The notes beneath the pieces were generated by a model. It did not search any database. It saw nothing but the letters and a program-made list of their open reading frames with translations, and was not told where the DNA came from. The translations under genes were made by a program, and so were the position numbers. 34,912 nucleotides of DNA, from NCBI RefSeq assembly GCF_013185065.1, contig NZ_JAAVTO010000027.1:1-34912 (forward strand), given 5' to 3'. Source of the stretch: Adlercreutzia sp. ZJ473 (GTDB taxonomy: Bacteria; Actinomycetota; Coriobacteriia; Coriobacteriales; Eggerthellaceae). Numbering within the stretch: the stretch's first letter is position 1; each line of letters opens with the position of its first letter. Positions 24,965-31,102 of the stretch are shown piece after piece.

Positions 24965-25001
24965 AAGCGCCCCGGAGCGGCCAGAGCTCCGAGGCGCTTT
25001 T
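24965..25001 (+). terminator. strong intrinsic terminator
   Basis: AAGCGCC-CCGGAGC pairs with GCTCCG-A-GGCGCTTTT. The outer bases match those of the repeat-family terminators at 21194 and 21271. No live gene now reads into it; it probably served the vanished second ugd copy. The rest of 24888-25104 holds nothing I recognise. Confidence 0.6.
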
Positions 25002-25104
25002 CGTCGATGGGATGCTGCGGCCTTGAGGCTGCCATCAGCCATGGGTTTCTTCGGCGGTCGGCGTATACGATCTCGCTCAACGAGGTGCTGCGGTTGTGGG
25101 CATG

Positions 25105-25171
25105 AAGAAAGCGCCGGATATATGTGAAATACTCACCAATCGGGCGCTTTGCTGCCGTGATCATACCACCC
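25105..25171. repeat. 67-bp direct repeat, right copy
   Basis: Same orientation and 66/67 identical to 21271-21337. The two copies bracket the nuclease gene, ugd, the DUF3800 operon and the relics. Homology stops abruptly beyond 25171. Bases 25172-25311 contain no gene I can support. Confidence 0.85.
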
Positions 25172-25311
25172 TTTACCTGGTTTTCGCAGCCTAAAAAGCA
25201 GGACTCTTCGCGCATCTCCACCCCCCATCGCCGGTCTTGCGGGGAGAAAAAATGGCGGGGACTGTTCCTCGCCGATGGGTGGACCCGCCTCAGGCGCGCC
25301 CAGATAGCTTC

Positions 25312-25512
25312 TTATACCACATAGCGCGCATCTGCGCAACCGGCTGTGACGGGCCGATGCAAGCTCTCGTCCTCGGCGGCGTCGAGCTCGGCGTCGGTGA
25401 TGCCGAGCTCCTCCATGACGTCGGCCATAGGCGTGCTGGGCCTTCCCGCGTTGGCCTCGAGGCGCTCGGCGGCCTTGAGCAGCAGCGCGTAGCTCTCCTC
25501 GGCCTCCGACAT
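25312..25512 (-). CDS. small acidic hypothetical protein, possibly antitoxin-like
   Basis: A 66-residue frame begins MSEAEESYALLLKAAERLEANAGRP and ends in TAA at 25312. It is acidic and mostly helical, of the size and charge of type II antitoxin tails, but I do not recognise a family. It is divergent from brnT, and no partner toxin follows it on its own strand. The lack of a clear SD and the AlaArg-rich upstream codons leave open that it is the shortened relic of a longer gene. Confidence 0.35.
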   Translation of the reverse strand: MSEAEESYALLLKAAERLEANAGRPSTPMADVMEELGITDAELDAAEDESLHRPVTAGCADARYVV

Positions 25513-25528
25513 GCGCGCGTGCAGCGCC

Positions 25529-25557
25529 TTTACGATAGCAGATGGCGAAGATATAAT
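25529..25557 (+). promoter_or_regulatory. promoter of brnT-brnA
   Basis: TTTACG (25529-25534), a 17-base spacer and a perfect TATAAT (25552-25557). This is the best promoter in the window. Confidence 0.75.
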
Positions 25558-25561
25558 GTGT

Positions 25562-25576
25562 ATACCTAGGAGGTAT
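25562..25576 (+). promoter_or_regulatory. inverted repeat over the brnT ribosome-binding site
   Basis: ATACCT-AGG-AGGTAT spans the predicted transcription start region and contains the SD AGGAGG (25568-25573). It is well placed as the BrnA operator, and the RNA could also mask the SD. Confidence 0.5.
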
Positions 25577-25578
25577 GC

Positions 25579-25854
25579 ATGATATTTGAATTCGATGAAA
25601 GCAAGAACGAGTCGAATATCGAGAAGCACAAGGTCAGCTTCGAGGAGGCCCAGGTGATCTGGGAGGACCCCGATCTCATGGTGGTCTCGGCGAGGAAGCG
25701 AGGCGAGAGGCGCCAGATGGCGATCGGGCGTGCCTACGCGGTCATGTTCAGCGTGGTGCACACGAAGCGAGGGGAAGCCGTCAGGATCATCTCGGCCCGC
25801 AGGTCGACGAAGAAGGAGGTGCAGCGTTATGAGCAGAACAGAAGCCGTCGATAG
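25579..25854 (+). CDS. brnT: BrnT-family toxin
   Basis: The 91-residue DUF497/BrnT protein starts FEFDESKNESNIEKHKVSFEEA (the family hallmark, WDxxKxxxNxxKHxVsFeeA-type), continues VIWEDPDLMVV, and ends GEAVRIISARRSTKKEVQRYE, with the conserved ISAR catalytic/structural stretch. BrnT is a RelE-like ribosome-independent RNase in known examples. A strong SD (AGGAGG) lies five bases upstream of the ATG, within an inverted repeat. The antitoxin gene overlaps its 3' end by 26 bases, the usual toxin-first BrnTA order. It is the third toxin-antitoxin type in the window. Confidence 0.9.
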   Translation: MIFEFDESKNESNIEKHKVSFEEAQVIWEDPDLMVVSARKRGERRQMAIGRAYAVMFSVVHTKRGEAVRIISARRSTKKEVQRYEQNRSRR

Positions 25855-26071
25855 GCTCGAGGCCGCGTTCGACGCGGGCGAGGACATGGACGAGTTCTTC
25901 GACTTCGACAACCCCTCGTTCCCGAACCGGGAGCTGAAGCGCGTCAACGTCGACTTTCCGCAGTGGATGGTGGCCGGCCTCGATGCCGAGGCGTCCCGCT
26001 TGGGCATCAACAGGCAGGCCGTGATCAAGACGTGGATAGCCGAGAAGCTTGACGCCCGAGCTCTCGCTTAA
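25829..26071 (+). CDS. brnA: BrnA-family antitoxin
   Basis: Eighty residues. The acidic N-terminal part (EAAFDAGEDMDEFFDFDNP) should bind and neutralise BrnT; the C-terminal RKR-type ribbon-helix-helix (NVDFPQWMVAGLDAEASRLGINRQAVIKTWIAEKL) binds DNA and autoregulates the brnTA promoter. A perfect AGAAGGAGGT eight bases upstream of ATG 25829 gives it stronger translation than the toxin, as expected for an antitoxin encoded second. Its 3' end runs into the antisense remnant of a vapC-like gene. Confidence 0.88.
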   Translation: MSRTEAVDRLEAAFDAGEDMDEFFDFDNPSFPNRELKRVNVDFPQWMVAGLDAEASRLGINRQAVIKTWIAEKLDARALA

Positions 26072-26081
26072 CGGCATCCCG

Positions 26082-26174
26082 CTCCTGCAACGGCAGGTCC
26101 CCGATGCGCGAAAACTCCTGTGTGTTGTTCGCGACGAGCTTCATGCCGAGGGACTTCCCCGTCGCGGTTGTCAC
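26082..26174 (-). pseudogene. 3' remnant of a VapC-like PIN toxin gene
   Basis: In one minus frame this encodes GKSLGMKLVANNTQEFSRIGDLPLQE, the C-terminal strand and loop of PIN-domain VapC toxins (compare the family pattern LVTNNxxEFxR). The catalytic acidic residues and the rest of the PIN domain are absent, and no VapB gene is nearby. It lies immediately downstream of hicB. Confidence 0.5.
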
Positions 26175-26193
26175 GAGGACCTTACCTTGAGGC

Positions 26194-26637
26194 TCACTTC
26201 GCTGCGGCCGTTCTGGGACGTCCAGCCTTGCGCTCGTCGGTCAGGCGTGCTCTCACGCTCGCCTCGGTGACCCAGGTGTTGCGGCCATCCCGCCATCCGT
26301 CGAGGAGGCCGCTCGCCAGCATCGCGGTGACGCGCGGGCGCGTGACGCCGAGGGCGCGCGCCGCCTCGGCCGCGCTCATGCGCGGGATCTCGGACATGGC
26401 GGCGTCCACCGACACCACCACCGTCACGCCGCCGCGCTCGGGGGCGTTGCCGAACGACGCGGGCGGGAGGGCCTGCCCGCGCATGACGTGGTCGCGCACG
26501 GTCTCGCGCAGCCAGTCGGCCGCCGACTCGCAGGCGTCGGCCACGTCCTCGCCCTGGGTGGCTCCGTCGAGGCCGAACGGGGCCATGCACCACCCGGCCT
26601 CGCCCCGCCACATCTCGAACTCGTAGGTGTACTGCAT
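26194..26637 (-). CDS. hicB: HicB-family antitoxin
   Basis: The 147-residue protein has the partial RNase-H-like HicB fold at its N-terminus (YEFEMWRGEAGWCMAPFGLDGATQGEDVADACESAADWL), then PASFGNAPERGGVTVVVSVD, and a C-terminal helix-turn-helix with MerR/excisionase character: MSAAEAARALGVTRPRVTAML followed by DGRNTWVTEASV. It should neutralise HicA encoded just upstream (25-base gap) and repress the shared promoter. ATG 26637 has AAAGGA upstream. The HTH C-terminus instead of a ribbon-helix-helix is a known HicB variant. Confidence 0.85.
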   Translation of the reverse strand: MQYTYEFEMWRGEAGWCMAPFGLDGATQGEDVADACESAADWLRETVRDHVMRGQALPPASFGNAPERGGVTVVVSVDAAMSEIPRMSAAEAARALGVTRPRVTAMLASGLLDGWRDGRNTWVTEASVRARLTDERKAGRPRTAAAK

Positions 26638-26662
26638 ATCGGAGTCCTTTCCGAGGGGTCGG

Positions 26663-26836
26663 CTACCCGATCCCCGCCTGCCTCTTGATCCTCTCGAACG
26701 TCTCGTCCTCGATCTCCCGGTGCCTCTTTACCAGGACGGTCACCTTTCCGTTGGTGAACTTCTCGTGCTTCGCGCCGCCCTTTGACCAGAAGCCGTTTTG
26801 CTCGAGGAGCCTCACCACGTCCCTCCGCTTGGTCAT
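26663..26836 (-). CDS. hicA: HicA-family mRNA interferase toxin
   Basis: At 57 residues it has the normal HicA length and dsRBD-like fold. It reads MTKRRDVVRLLEQNGFWSKG, then GGAKHEKF with the catalytic His at position 24, and ends VKRHREIEDETFERIKRQAG. HicA cleaves mRNA independently of ribosomes in known systems. ATG 26836 is chosen because GGAGGG lies just upstream; an upstream in-frame start would add 18 residues that no HicA has. hicA comes first and hicB second, with the promoter at 26862-26890. Confidence 0.9.
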   Translation of the reverse strand: MTKRRDVVRLLEQNGFWSKGGAKHEKFTNGKVTVLVKRHREIEDETFERIKRQAGIG

Positions 26837-26861
26837 TTTCCCTCCTTGCCGGGACAACTGC

Positions 26862-26890
26862 ATTGTAAACTGAGTTAACATAATCGGCAA
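26862..26890 (-). promoter_or_regulatory. hicAB promoter with internal operator
   Basis: On the minus strand TTGCCG and TACAAT are separated by exactly 17 bases. The spacer and -10 contain the dyad GTTAACT-C-AGTTTAC (26865-26879), a fitting HicB operator. Transcription would start about 20 bases before the hicA start codon. Confidence 0.65.
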
Positions 26891-26912
26891 TATGTGCTAA
26901 TCGGATTGACGT

Positions 26913-27059
26913 CTCCTCGTGGCGGATCAAGGGGGCGGTGTGGGGTTCTCGTTTGCGCGCGATCAAGGTGACCCGCTGTCCACCATGGAGTCGGCTGACC
27001 TGCGGGAGGATCTGGCTCGCCGTGATTGGCGCCCTGATCTCCTGGGCATTGCTAGGCAC
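26913..27059 (-). pseudogene. possible phd-like antitoxin fragment
   Basis: A minus frame starting with GTG 27059, overlapping the stop of the HicB-like gene (taGTG), reads NAQEIRAPITASQILPQVSR and HGGQRVTLIARKREPHTAPLI. This resembles the N-terminal half of Phd/YefM antitoxins, but the rest of the domain is missing and the frame runs on into hicA in another register. Probably decayed. Confidence 0.35.
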
Positions 27060-27460
27060 TAAGCTTGCAGCTGCTCGCGCAGGGCTCCTTGGAGGGTTTG
27101 CGAGAAGTTCACGCCGCGCTCTACGGCCAGCGAGTTCAGCCAGGCGGGCAGGGTAACCGTGCGGTTCACGGCCTTGTTCGACTGCGCGAGACGCACCGCG
27201 GGCATGTATACGTCGACGAGCGCGGTGTGCTCGCCCTCCTCGAGCTTGACGTCGGCGAGCGGTGTGGGGCTGGGGATGGGCATCCCGTCCTCCTCCATGC
27301 CGAAGAGCACGCAGCCGAGCAGCTCGCGCGCGGAGAGCAGCGCGTCACCGTCGTCGCTGCCGCTGGTCGCCACGTTCAGATCGGGGAATTCCACGGCGAT
27401 CTCGCAGCCTTCCTCATAGGTGAACACAGCAGGAAAGAAGTAGCGGTCAACTTTTTTCAT
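27059..27460 (-). CDS. orphan HicB-family protein
   Basis: A 133-residue protein with the HicB core: YFFPAVFTYEEGCEIAVEFPDLNVATSG, then DALLSARELLGCVLFGMEEDGMPIPSPTPLADVKL, and a ribbon-helix-helix-like C-terminus NRTVTLPAWLNSLAVERGVNFSQTLQGAL. There is no HicA-like gene within several hundred bases on the same strand and in the usual position (upstream), so it may be solitary, or have lost its toxin. Solitary HicB proteins can act as transcription factors. The SD GGAGA lies seven bases before ATG 27460; it has its own well-formed promoter. Its stop overlaps the start of a Phd-like fragment. Confidence 0.75.
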   Translation of the reverse strand: MKKVDRYFFPAVFTYEEGCEIAVEFPDLNVATSGSDDGDALLSARELLGCVLFGMEEDGMPIPSPTPLADVKLEEGEHTALVDVYMPAVRLAQSNKAVNRTVTLPAWLNSLAVERGVNFSQTLQGALREQLQA

Positions 27461-27494
27461 GATTGTCTCCTTCCGCCTGATATTCTGCGAATTG

Positions 27495-27523
27495 ATTATA
27501 ACAAATATGATCGTATGTGTTGA
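27495..27523 (-). promoter_or_regulatory. promoter of the orphan HicB-like gene
   Basis: TCAACA, a 17-base spacer and a perfect TATAAT on the minus strand; the leader to the ATG is about 28 bases. Confidence 0.65.
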
Positions 27524-27571
27524 AGTGTGAGCTTCAGTTGGTCGCGGCGGCTCCTTTCCTTACGTACATGG

Positions 27572-28333
27572 CTAGGCGCGGGCGAAGGTGAGGGCGTAGA
27601 GGGTGCGCGCTCCCTGCTCGCGCAGGGCGTCGGCGGCGGCGTAGAGGGTGGCGCCGGTGGTGCACACGTCGTCGACGACGATGACGCGCTCGGGCAGGGT
27701 GGCGCCCGCCAGCACGGCGAAGCGACCCGCCATGTTCGCGTGGCGCTGCGCGCGCCCGAGACTGCGCTGGTCGGCGCTGCGCGGGCGGGTGAGGACGGGC
27801 GCGCACTCCAGGTCGAGCGGCGCGGCGAGACTGCGCGCGAGCTCTTCGGCGTGGTCGAACCCGCGTCGGCGCACGGCTGCGGCGGTGGCGGGGACGAAGG
27901 TGAGCGCGGTGCGCGCCGGGTCGGCCGTCCACTCGGGCGGCACGTAGCGCACCATGATCTCGGCCATCACCGCCGAAAGGCGCCTCTCGCCGCGGTCCTT
28001 GTAGGTGGTGACGATGCGCCGTGCGGCCTCGTCGAGCACAAGGGCGCTTGCGGCCTGGTCGAGCGGCATCCGCTCGCGCCCGCTGAGGGCGAGCAGGGCG
28101 TGGTTGCACTCGGTGCACTGCACGCGCCCGAACGGCGCGCCGCAGCGCGGGCAGGCGAGACACGCGTCGATGTAGGGCAGGCGCGCGGCGCACGCGCTGC
28201 AGAGAAGCTCGCCCGGCGCGTCGCATACGGCGCAGCGCGTCGGCCAGAGCGTCTCGGCGAGCACCTCGGATGCGAAGCTCAGGCAGCGGGCGGGGGATAT
28301 GTCGCGCATGAGGGCGGCCATGCCTCCCAGCAT
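27572..28333 (-). CDS. ComF family phosphoribosyltransferase-like protein
   Basis: The 253-residue ComF/ComFC protein opens with a double CxxC zinc-binding region (CAVCDAPGELLC...CPRCGAPFGRVQCTEC, residues about 31-75) and ends with the PRPP-binding loop VIVVDDVCTTGATLYAAA near residue 220. It is linked to DNA uptake and double-strand handling in competent bacteria, though many carriers are not known to be competent; the precise reaction is not established. The start is uncertain: ATG 28333 gives the full family N-terminus, while ATG 28321 and 28309 are shorter options. It is divergent from the structured RNA candidate at 28620. Confidence 0.85.
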   Translation of the reverse strand: MLGGMAALMRDISPARCLSFASEVLAETLWPTRCAVCDAPGELLCSACAARLPYIDACLACPRCGAPFGRVQCTECNHALLALSGRERMPLDQAASALVLDEAARRIVTTYKDRGERRLSAVMAEIMVRYVPPEWTADPARTALTFVPATAAAVRRRGFDHAEELARSLAAPLDLECAPVLTRPRSADQRSLGRAQRHANMAGRFAVLAGATLPERVIVVDDVCTTGATLYAAADALREQGARTLYALTFARA

Positions 28334-28604
28334 AGGGACGCCGCCTGACGGGATCATCCCGCGAGTTCGGCGCGAGCCTGGCGGGATCGCCGCCTCGGTT
28401 TGGCGCGCATCCCTTCGCTGGGAAGCATCTTCGCCACCTCTTCCACATCGCGCCGTCGGCACGCCTTCGCTTTTTCCGCGCTTCGCGTGTCACCCTGCGC
28501 CCGCGCGCCACACCTGCCTGCCCGCCCCGCGCTTGCGCGGCGGGCGTCCTCCCTCTCGCTGGCGTATTTCTGCGGCGTGTCCGGCGAAAACAACCCGCCG
28601 CTTC
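28334..28604. other. intergenic region between comF and the RNA candidate
   Basis: No coding feature with a plausible start, frame bias or homology is visible. I see no clear comF promoter hexamers; GC stays high up to about 28590 and then falls near the promoter of the RNA candidate. Confidence 0.4.
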
Positions 28605-28613
28605 TGCTACACT
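28605..28613 (+). promoter_or_regulatory. extended -10 promoter of the structured RNA candidate
   Basis: TG-C-TACACT is an extended -10; no -35 is evident. A start about seven bases downstream (28620) coincides with the base of the RNA's terminal helix. Confidence 0.55.
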
Positions 28614-28619
28614 AGTAAA

Positions 28620-28864
28620 TTGCTTCTTTCGAGTCTGTAGTTGCGGGAGCGCCTGCTCCTCAGTCCATGGCAGATGCGGTCGAAAGGATCCACGTAAGCC
28701 GCGCGGGCGTGCCCGGGCGGTGAGCATGGCGTATCCTAGGGGTAAGTCGCACCGCCCGTTCTACCTTCGCGGCATTCGGCTGCGGCGGGCGAGAGGGTTC
28801 TAAGCGCAAGCGGAAGCCCCGGTGCGCGAGTGTGGGGGCAAAGACTAGGTCAGTCGAAGGAAGC
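28620..28864 (+). ncRNA. candidate structured non-coding RNA, possibly raiA-motif-like
   Basis: The ends pair: GCTTCTTTCGA (28622-28632) with TCGAAGGAAGC (28854-28864), 11 consecutive pairs with one G-U, continued after a 2-base bulge by CTG/CAG. Inside are GGAGC-GCCT-GCTCC near 28650, GGGCGGTG (28715-28722) with CACCGCCC (28750-28757), a GC hairpin near 28775 and a CCCC/GGGG stem near 28817-28838. A multi-branched RNA closed by a long end helix, starting right at a predicted transcription start, is typical of independent ncRNAs. I find no RNase P, tmRNA, SRP or 6S consensus. Its place next to comF recalls the raiA RNA motif of Firmicutes and Actinobacteria, a suggestion only. It could also be a leader of the lipoprotein gene 55 bases downstream. 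Confidence 0.5.
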
Positions 28865-28918
28865 CTTGTTTGACAGGCTAAGTAAGAGAACCTCTTCTGA
28901 GGGCAAATGGAGGATGTT

Positions 28919-29905
28919 GTGGGAAAGCGTTTGCATGCCGTGGTCCTGTGCGCTGCGGCTTTCTGCATGATGCTGGTGCTCGCAGGCTGCTCGGGCGGCT
29001 CGACGTACCAGCCTGAGCTGAAGAGCGCCACGGTCACCACGCCGACCATCGGCCAGGCCGACACGCTGCGCGTGGGCGTGAACACCGAGAAGTCGCCTTT
29101 GGCCGGCATGGGCAGCGAGAAGATCATCGGCATCGACGTCGACATCGCGGCCGCGCTCGCCGACGAGCTGGGGCTCAAGCTCTCCATCGTCGACGTGGGG
29201 TCTGACCCCGAGGATGCGCTCGCGCAGGGCAAGGTCGACATCGTCATGGGCATCGACAACTCCGACGCGAGCAACTTCTGGCTGTCCGAGGAGTACCTGC
29301 CCACGGGCGTCGCCCTGTTCGCGCTCACCTCGAGCAACGCCGGCGTGCCTGACGCCGCTTCCAATCCTAAGATTGCCGCGCAGGTGTCCTCGAAGAGCGC
29401 GTGGGCCGTCTCCAACGAGTTCGGCGACGAGGCGCTCACCTCCACGACCAACCTTGCCGACGCCTTCGCGCAGCTTGAGGCCGGCAAGGTGAAGTACGTG
29501 GCGTCTGACGCGCTCATCGGGCTGTACGCCGCGCATCGCGCGGGGCTCGACACCACGGTGGTCGCGCTCATGGCGAAGCCGAGCGGGTACTGCGTGGGCG
29601 TGGCGAAGGACAACACCGCGCTGCAGACCACCGTCACCGACGCGCTCAAGACCCTTGTCGATCAGGGCGTGGTGAACGTGATCGAGATGAAGTGGCTCGG
29701 CCAGTCGCTCGACTTCTCGAGCACGCCGCTCACGGCGGGCGCCACGTCGGCGAAGGCGACGGATGACGGCGCCGAGGCGCCTGCGGGCGAAGGCGCCGAG
29801 GGCGCTGAGGGCGAGGCCCCAGCTGCCGAAGGCGAGGCTCCTGCCGCTGACGCCGCGCCTGCTGCCGACGCCGCACCCGCGGAGCCAGCTCCTGCGGCAG
29901 CCTAA
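28919..29905 (+). CDS. solute-binding lipoprotein (SBP_bac_3-like) with Ala/Pro/Glu-rich tail
   Basis: The 328-residue protein has a lipoprotein signal peptide with the lipobox LAGC (Cys24), then a type II periplasmic binding fold: ADTLRVGVNTEKSPLAGM, GIDVDIAAALADELGLKLSIV, and QGKVDIVMGIDNS. This is the polar amino acid family (SBP_bac_3), so it should capture an amino acid or similar ligand outside the membrane. It differs from typical members by a 65-residue C-terminal tail (from about 263) built from repeated EGEAPAAE/ADAAPA-type units, a flexible cell-wall-spanning or masking sequence. No permease or ATPase is next to it, so it is an orphan binding or sensor protein. GTG 28919 is chosen (GGAGG five bases upstream); ATG 28907 is the alternative. 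Confidence 0.82.
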   Translation: MGKRLHAVVLCAAAFCMMLVLAGCSGGSTYQPELKSATVTTPTIGQADTLRVGVNTEKSPLAGMGSEKIIGIDVDIAAALADELGLKLSIVDVGSDPEDALAQGKVDIVMGIDNSDASNFWLSEEYLPTGVALFALTSSNAGVPDAASNPKIAAQVSSKSAWAVSNEFGDEALTSTTNLADAFAQLEAGKVKYVASDALIGLYAAHRAGLDTTVVALMAKPSGYCVGVAKDNTALQTTVTDALKTLVDQGVVNVIEMKWLGQSLDFSSTPLTAGATSAKATDDGAEAPAGEGAEGAEGEAPAAEGEAPAADAAPAADAAPAEPAPAAA

Positions 29906-29931
29906 GCGCGCAGAGCAGCATAGGAACGAAA

Positions 29932-29964
29932 GAGGGCCCGCGAACAGCCAGTTCGCGGGCCCTC
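29932..29964. terminator. 14-bp perfect hairpin after the lipoprotein gene
   Basis: GAGGGCCCGCGAAC pairs with GTTCGCGGGCCCTC across a 5-base loop, 26 bases after the stop codon. There is no T tract on either strand, so it is an atypical terminator or a 3'-end stabiliser. Confidence 0.55.
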
Positions 29965-30012
29965 GTGCTCATGCTATAGGGTAAAAGTCACGTTGTCGGC
30001 CAAAGTCAGCGA

Positions 30013-30111
30013 GAGGCCCGGAGGTGCTCGCAATTGGCGCGAAAGCGAGGCGAAGCGTACTTCGTACGCGAGCCCCGCTTGGAGCGACAAGGGCGGATGC
30101 CTCCGGCCCTC
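30013..30111. repeat. 99-nt long imperfect hairpin (REP-like element)
   Basis: The arms 30013-30060 and 30064-30111 (48 bases each, 3-base loop TTC) are complementary over most positions: GAGG-CCGGAGG at the ends and GCGTAC-TTC-GTACGC at the apex pair perfectly. It lies between two convergent genes, flanked by two further 14-bp hairpins, and looks like an interspersed palindromic element. Confidence 0.6.
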
Positions 30112-30119
30112 GCAGCGTC

Positions 30120-30159
30120 GGGTAGCTCCGCCGCTGCGTCAGCAACGGCGGAGCTACCC
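30120..30159. terminator. 14-bp hairpin after the suf genes
   Basis: GGGTAGCTCCGCCG and CGGCGGAGCTACCC pair perfectly around a 12-base loop, touching the stop codon of the minus-strand sufB-like gene. Again there is no T run. Confidence 0.55.
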
Positions 30160-31089
30160 CTAGTTCAGGAAGTCCTCCAGGATCTCCTGCTCGGCTTCCT
30201 CCTCGGTGAGCCCGAGCGTCATGAGCTTCACGATCTGGTCGCCGGCGATCTTGCCGATGGCGGCCTCGTGCACCAGGAGCGCGTCCTTGCTGGCGGCCTC
30301 GATGCCGGGGATGGCCTTCACCTTCGCGTTGCCCATGATGATGGCGTCGCACTGCACGTGCCCGCGGCAGGCCGCCTCGCCGATCACGAGCGGGTTGAAC
30401 ACCTGCACGGAGTCGTCCTGGGCCACCGAGCGCGAGATCACCTGCACGCTCGAGTCGTCGCCCTTGAGCTCCACCTTCATGTTGGAGACGGCCGTCTGCT
30501 TGTCATGCGTGAGCAGCTTCTCCAGGAGCACGAGCTTCGCGCCCGCGGCCAGCTCGGCGTTGGTGTCGCGCACCGTGGAGGTGACGCCGCGCAGCTGCAC
30601 CAGCTCCATCTCGCAGAAGGAGCCCTCCTCCTGGTACACGTTGGTGGTGGGGTTCAGGATGCGCTCGCCAGTTCCCTCGCCTTCGCCGTAGTGCTTCTCC
30701 ACGTAGCTCACGTGGCTGTTCTTGCCGAGGTAGAAGCTGTGGATGCCGTCGTGCTCGGACGCCTCGTGGCTCGCGTTGTGGATGCCGCAGCCCGCCACGA
30801 TCTTGACGTCGCAGTCCTCGCCGATGTAGAACGTGTTGTACACCACGTCCTTCAGGCCCGACTGCGTGACGATGACGGGGATGTAGATGGTCTCGCCCTT
30901 GGTGCCCGGCTTCACGCGGATGTCGATGCCGGGGTGGTCGGTCTTGGTGGAGATCTCCACGAACGCCGAGGACGACCGCTGGACGAGCTGGCCGTCCTTG
31001 CGGATGTTGAACGCGCCCTTCGGCATGCCGTGGAGGTTGGCTATCTCGGCGAGCAAGCTCTCGTCGATGGGGGAAAGGTCTACTGCCAT
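30160..31089 (-). CDS. SufB/SufD-like Fe-S cluster assembly protein (short form)
   Basis: The 309-residue protein is a SufBD-type beta-helix core: EISTKTDHPGIDIRVKPG, VKIVAGCGIHNASHEASEHDGIHSFYLG, then a conserved C-terminal part ALLVHEAAIGKIAGDQIVKLMTLGLTEEEAEQEILEDFL (the SufBD C-terminal helix pair that docks SufC). It is much shorter than SufB (about 470-495) or SufD (about 420), lacking the N-terminal domain, and corresponds to the minimal SufBC-type (SMS-like) systems of anaerobes. With the SufC gene 13 bases upstream it forms a scaffold that builds Fe-S clusters in the cytoplasm. The conserved Cys/His residues in GCGIH and the C-terminal HE are the likely cluster ligands. It ends at a hairpin. 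Confidence 0.85.
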   Translation of the reverse strand: MAVDLSPIDESLLAEIANLHGMPKGAFNIRKDGQLVQRSSSAFVEISTKTDHPGIDIRVKPGTKGETIYIPVIVTQSGLKDVVYNTFYIGEDCDVKIVAGCGIHNASHEASEHDGIHSFYLGKNSHVSYVEKHYGEGEGTGERILNPTTNVYQEEGSFCEMELVQLRGVTSTVRDTNAELAAGAKLVLLEKLLTHDKQTAVSNMKVELKGDDSSVQVISRSVAQDDSVQVFNPLVIGEAACRGHVQCDAIIMGNAKVKAIPGIEAASKDALLVHEAAIGKIAGDQIVKLMTLGLTEEEAEQEILEDFLN

Positions 31090-31102
31090 GGGTCCGTCTC
31101 CT

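Noticed and set aside
24721-25171. CRISPR-like reading of the repeated segments
   Set aside because: Only two copies with kilobase spacing and homologies to genes; no regular short repeat-spacer unit anywhere in the window.
25312-26028. Long minus frame covering brnT and brnA
   Set aside because: The region over 25579-26071 is explained by BrnT and BrnA on the plus strand with family motifs, promoter and SD sites; only the last 66 codons could be a real gene.
28740-28760. GGTAAGTCGCACC-like segment resembling RNase P RNA
   Set aside because: The universally conserved GAGGAAAGTCC and ACAGAA blocks of RNase P are absent.
28848-28862. Resemblance of AGGTCAGTCGAAGGAAGC to the SRP RNA core
   Set aside because: The GTCC-loop residues of SRP helix 8 are missing, and the segment pairs with the 5' end as the closing helix of the RNA candidate.
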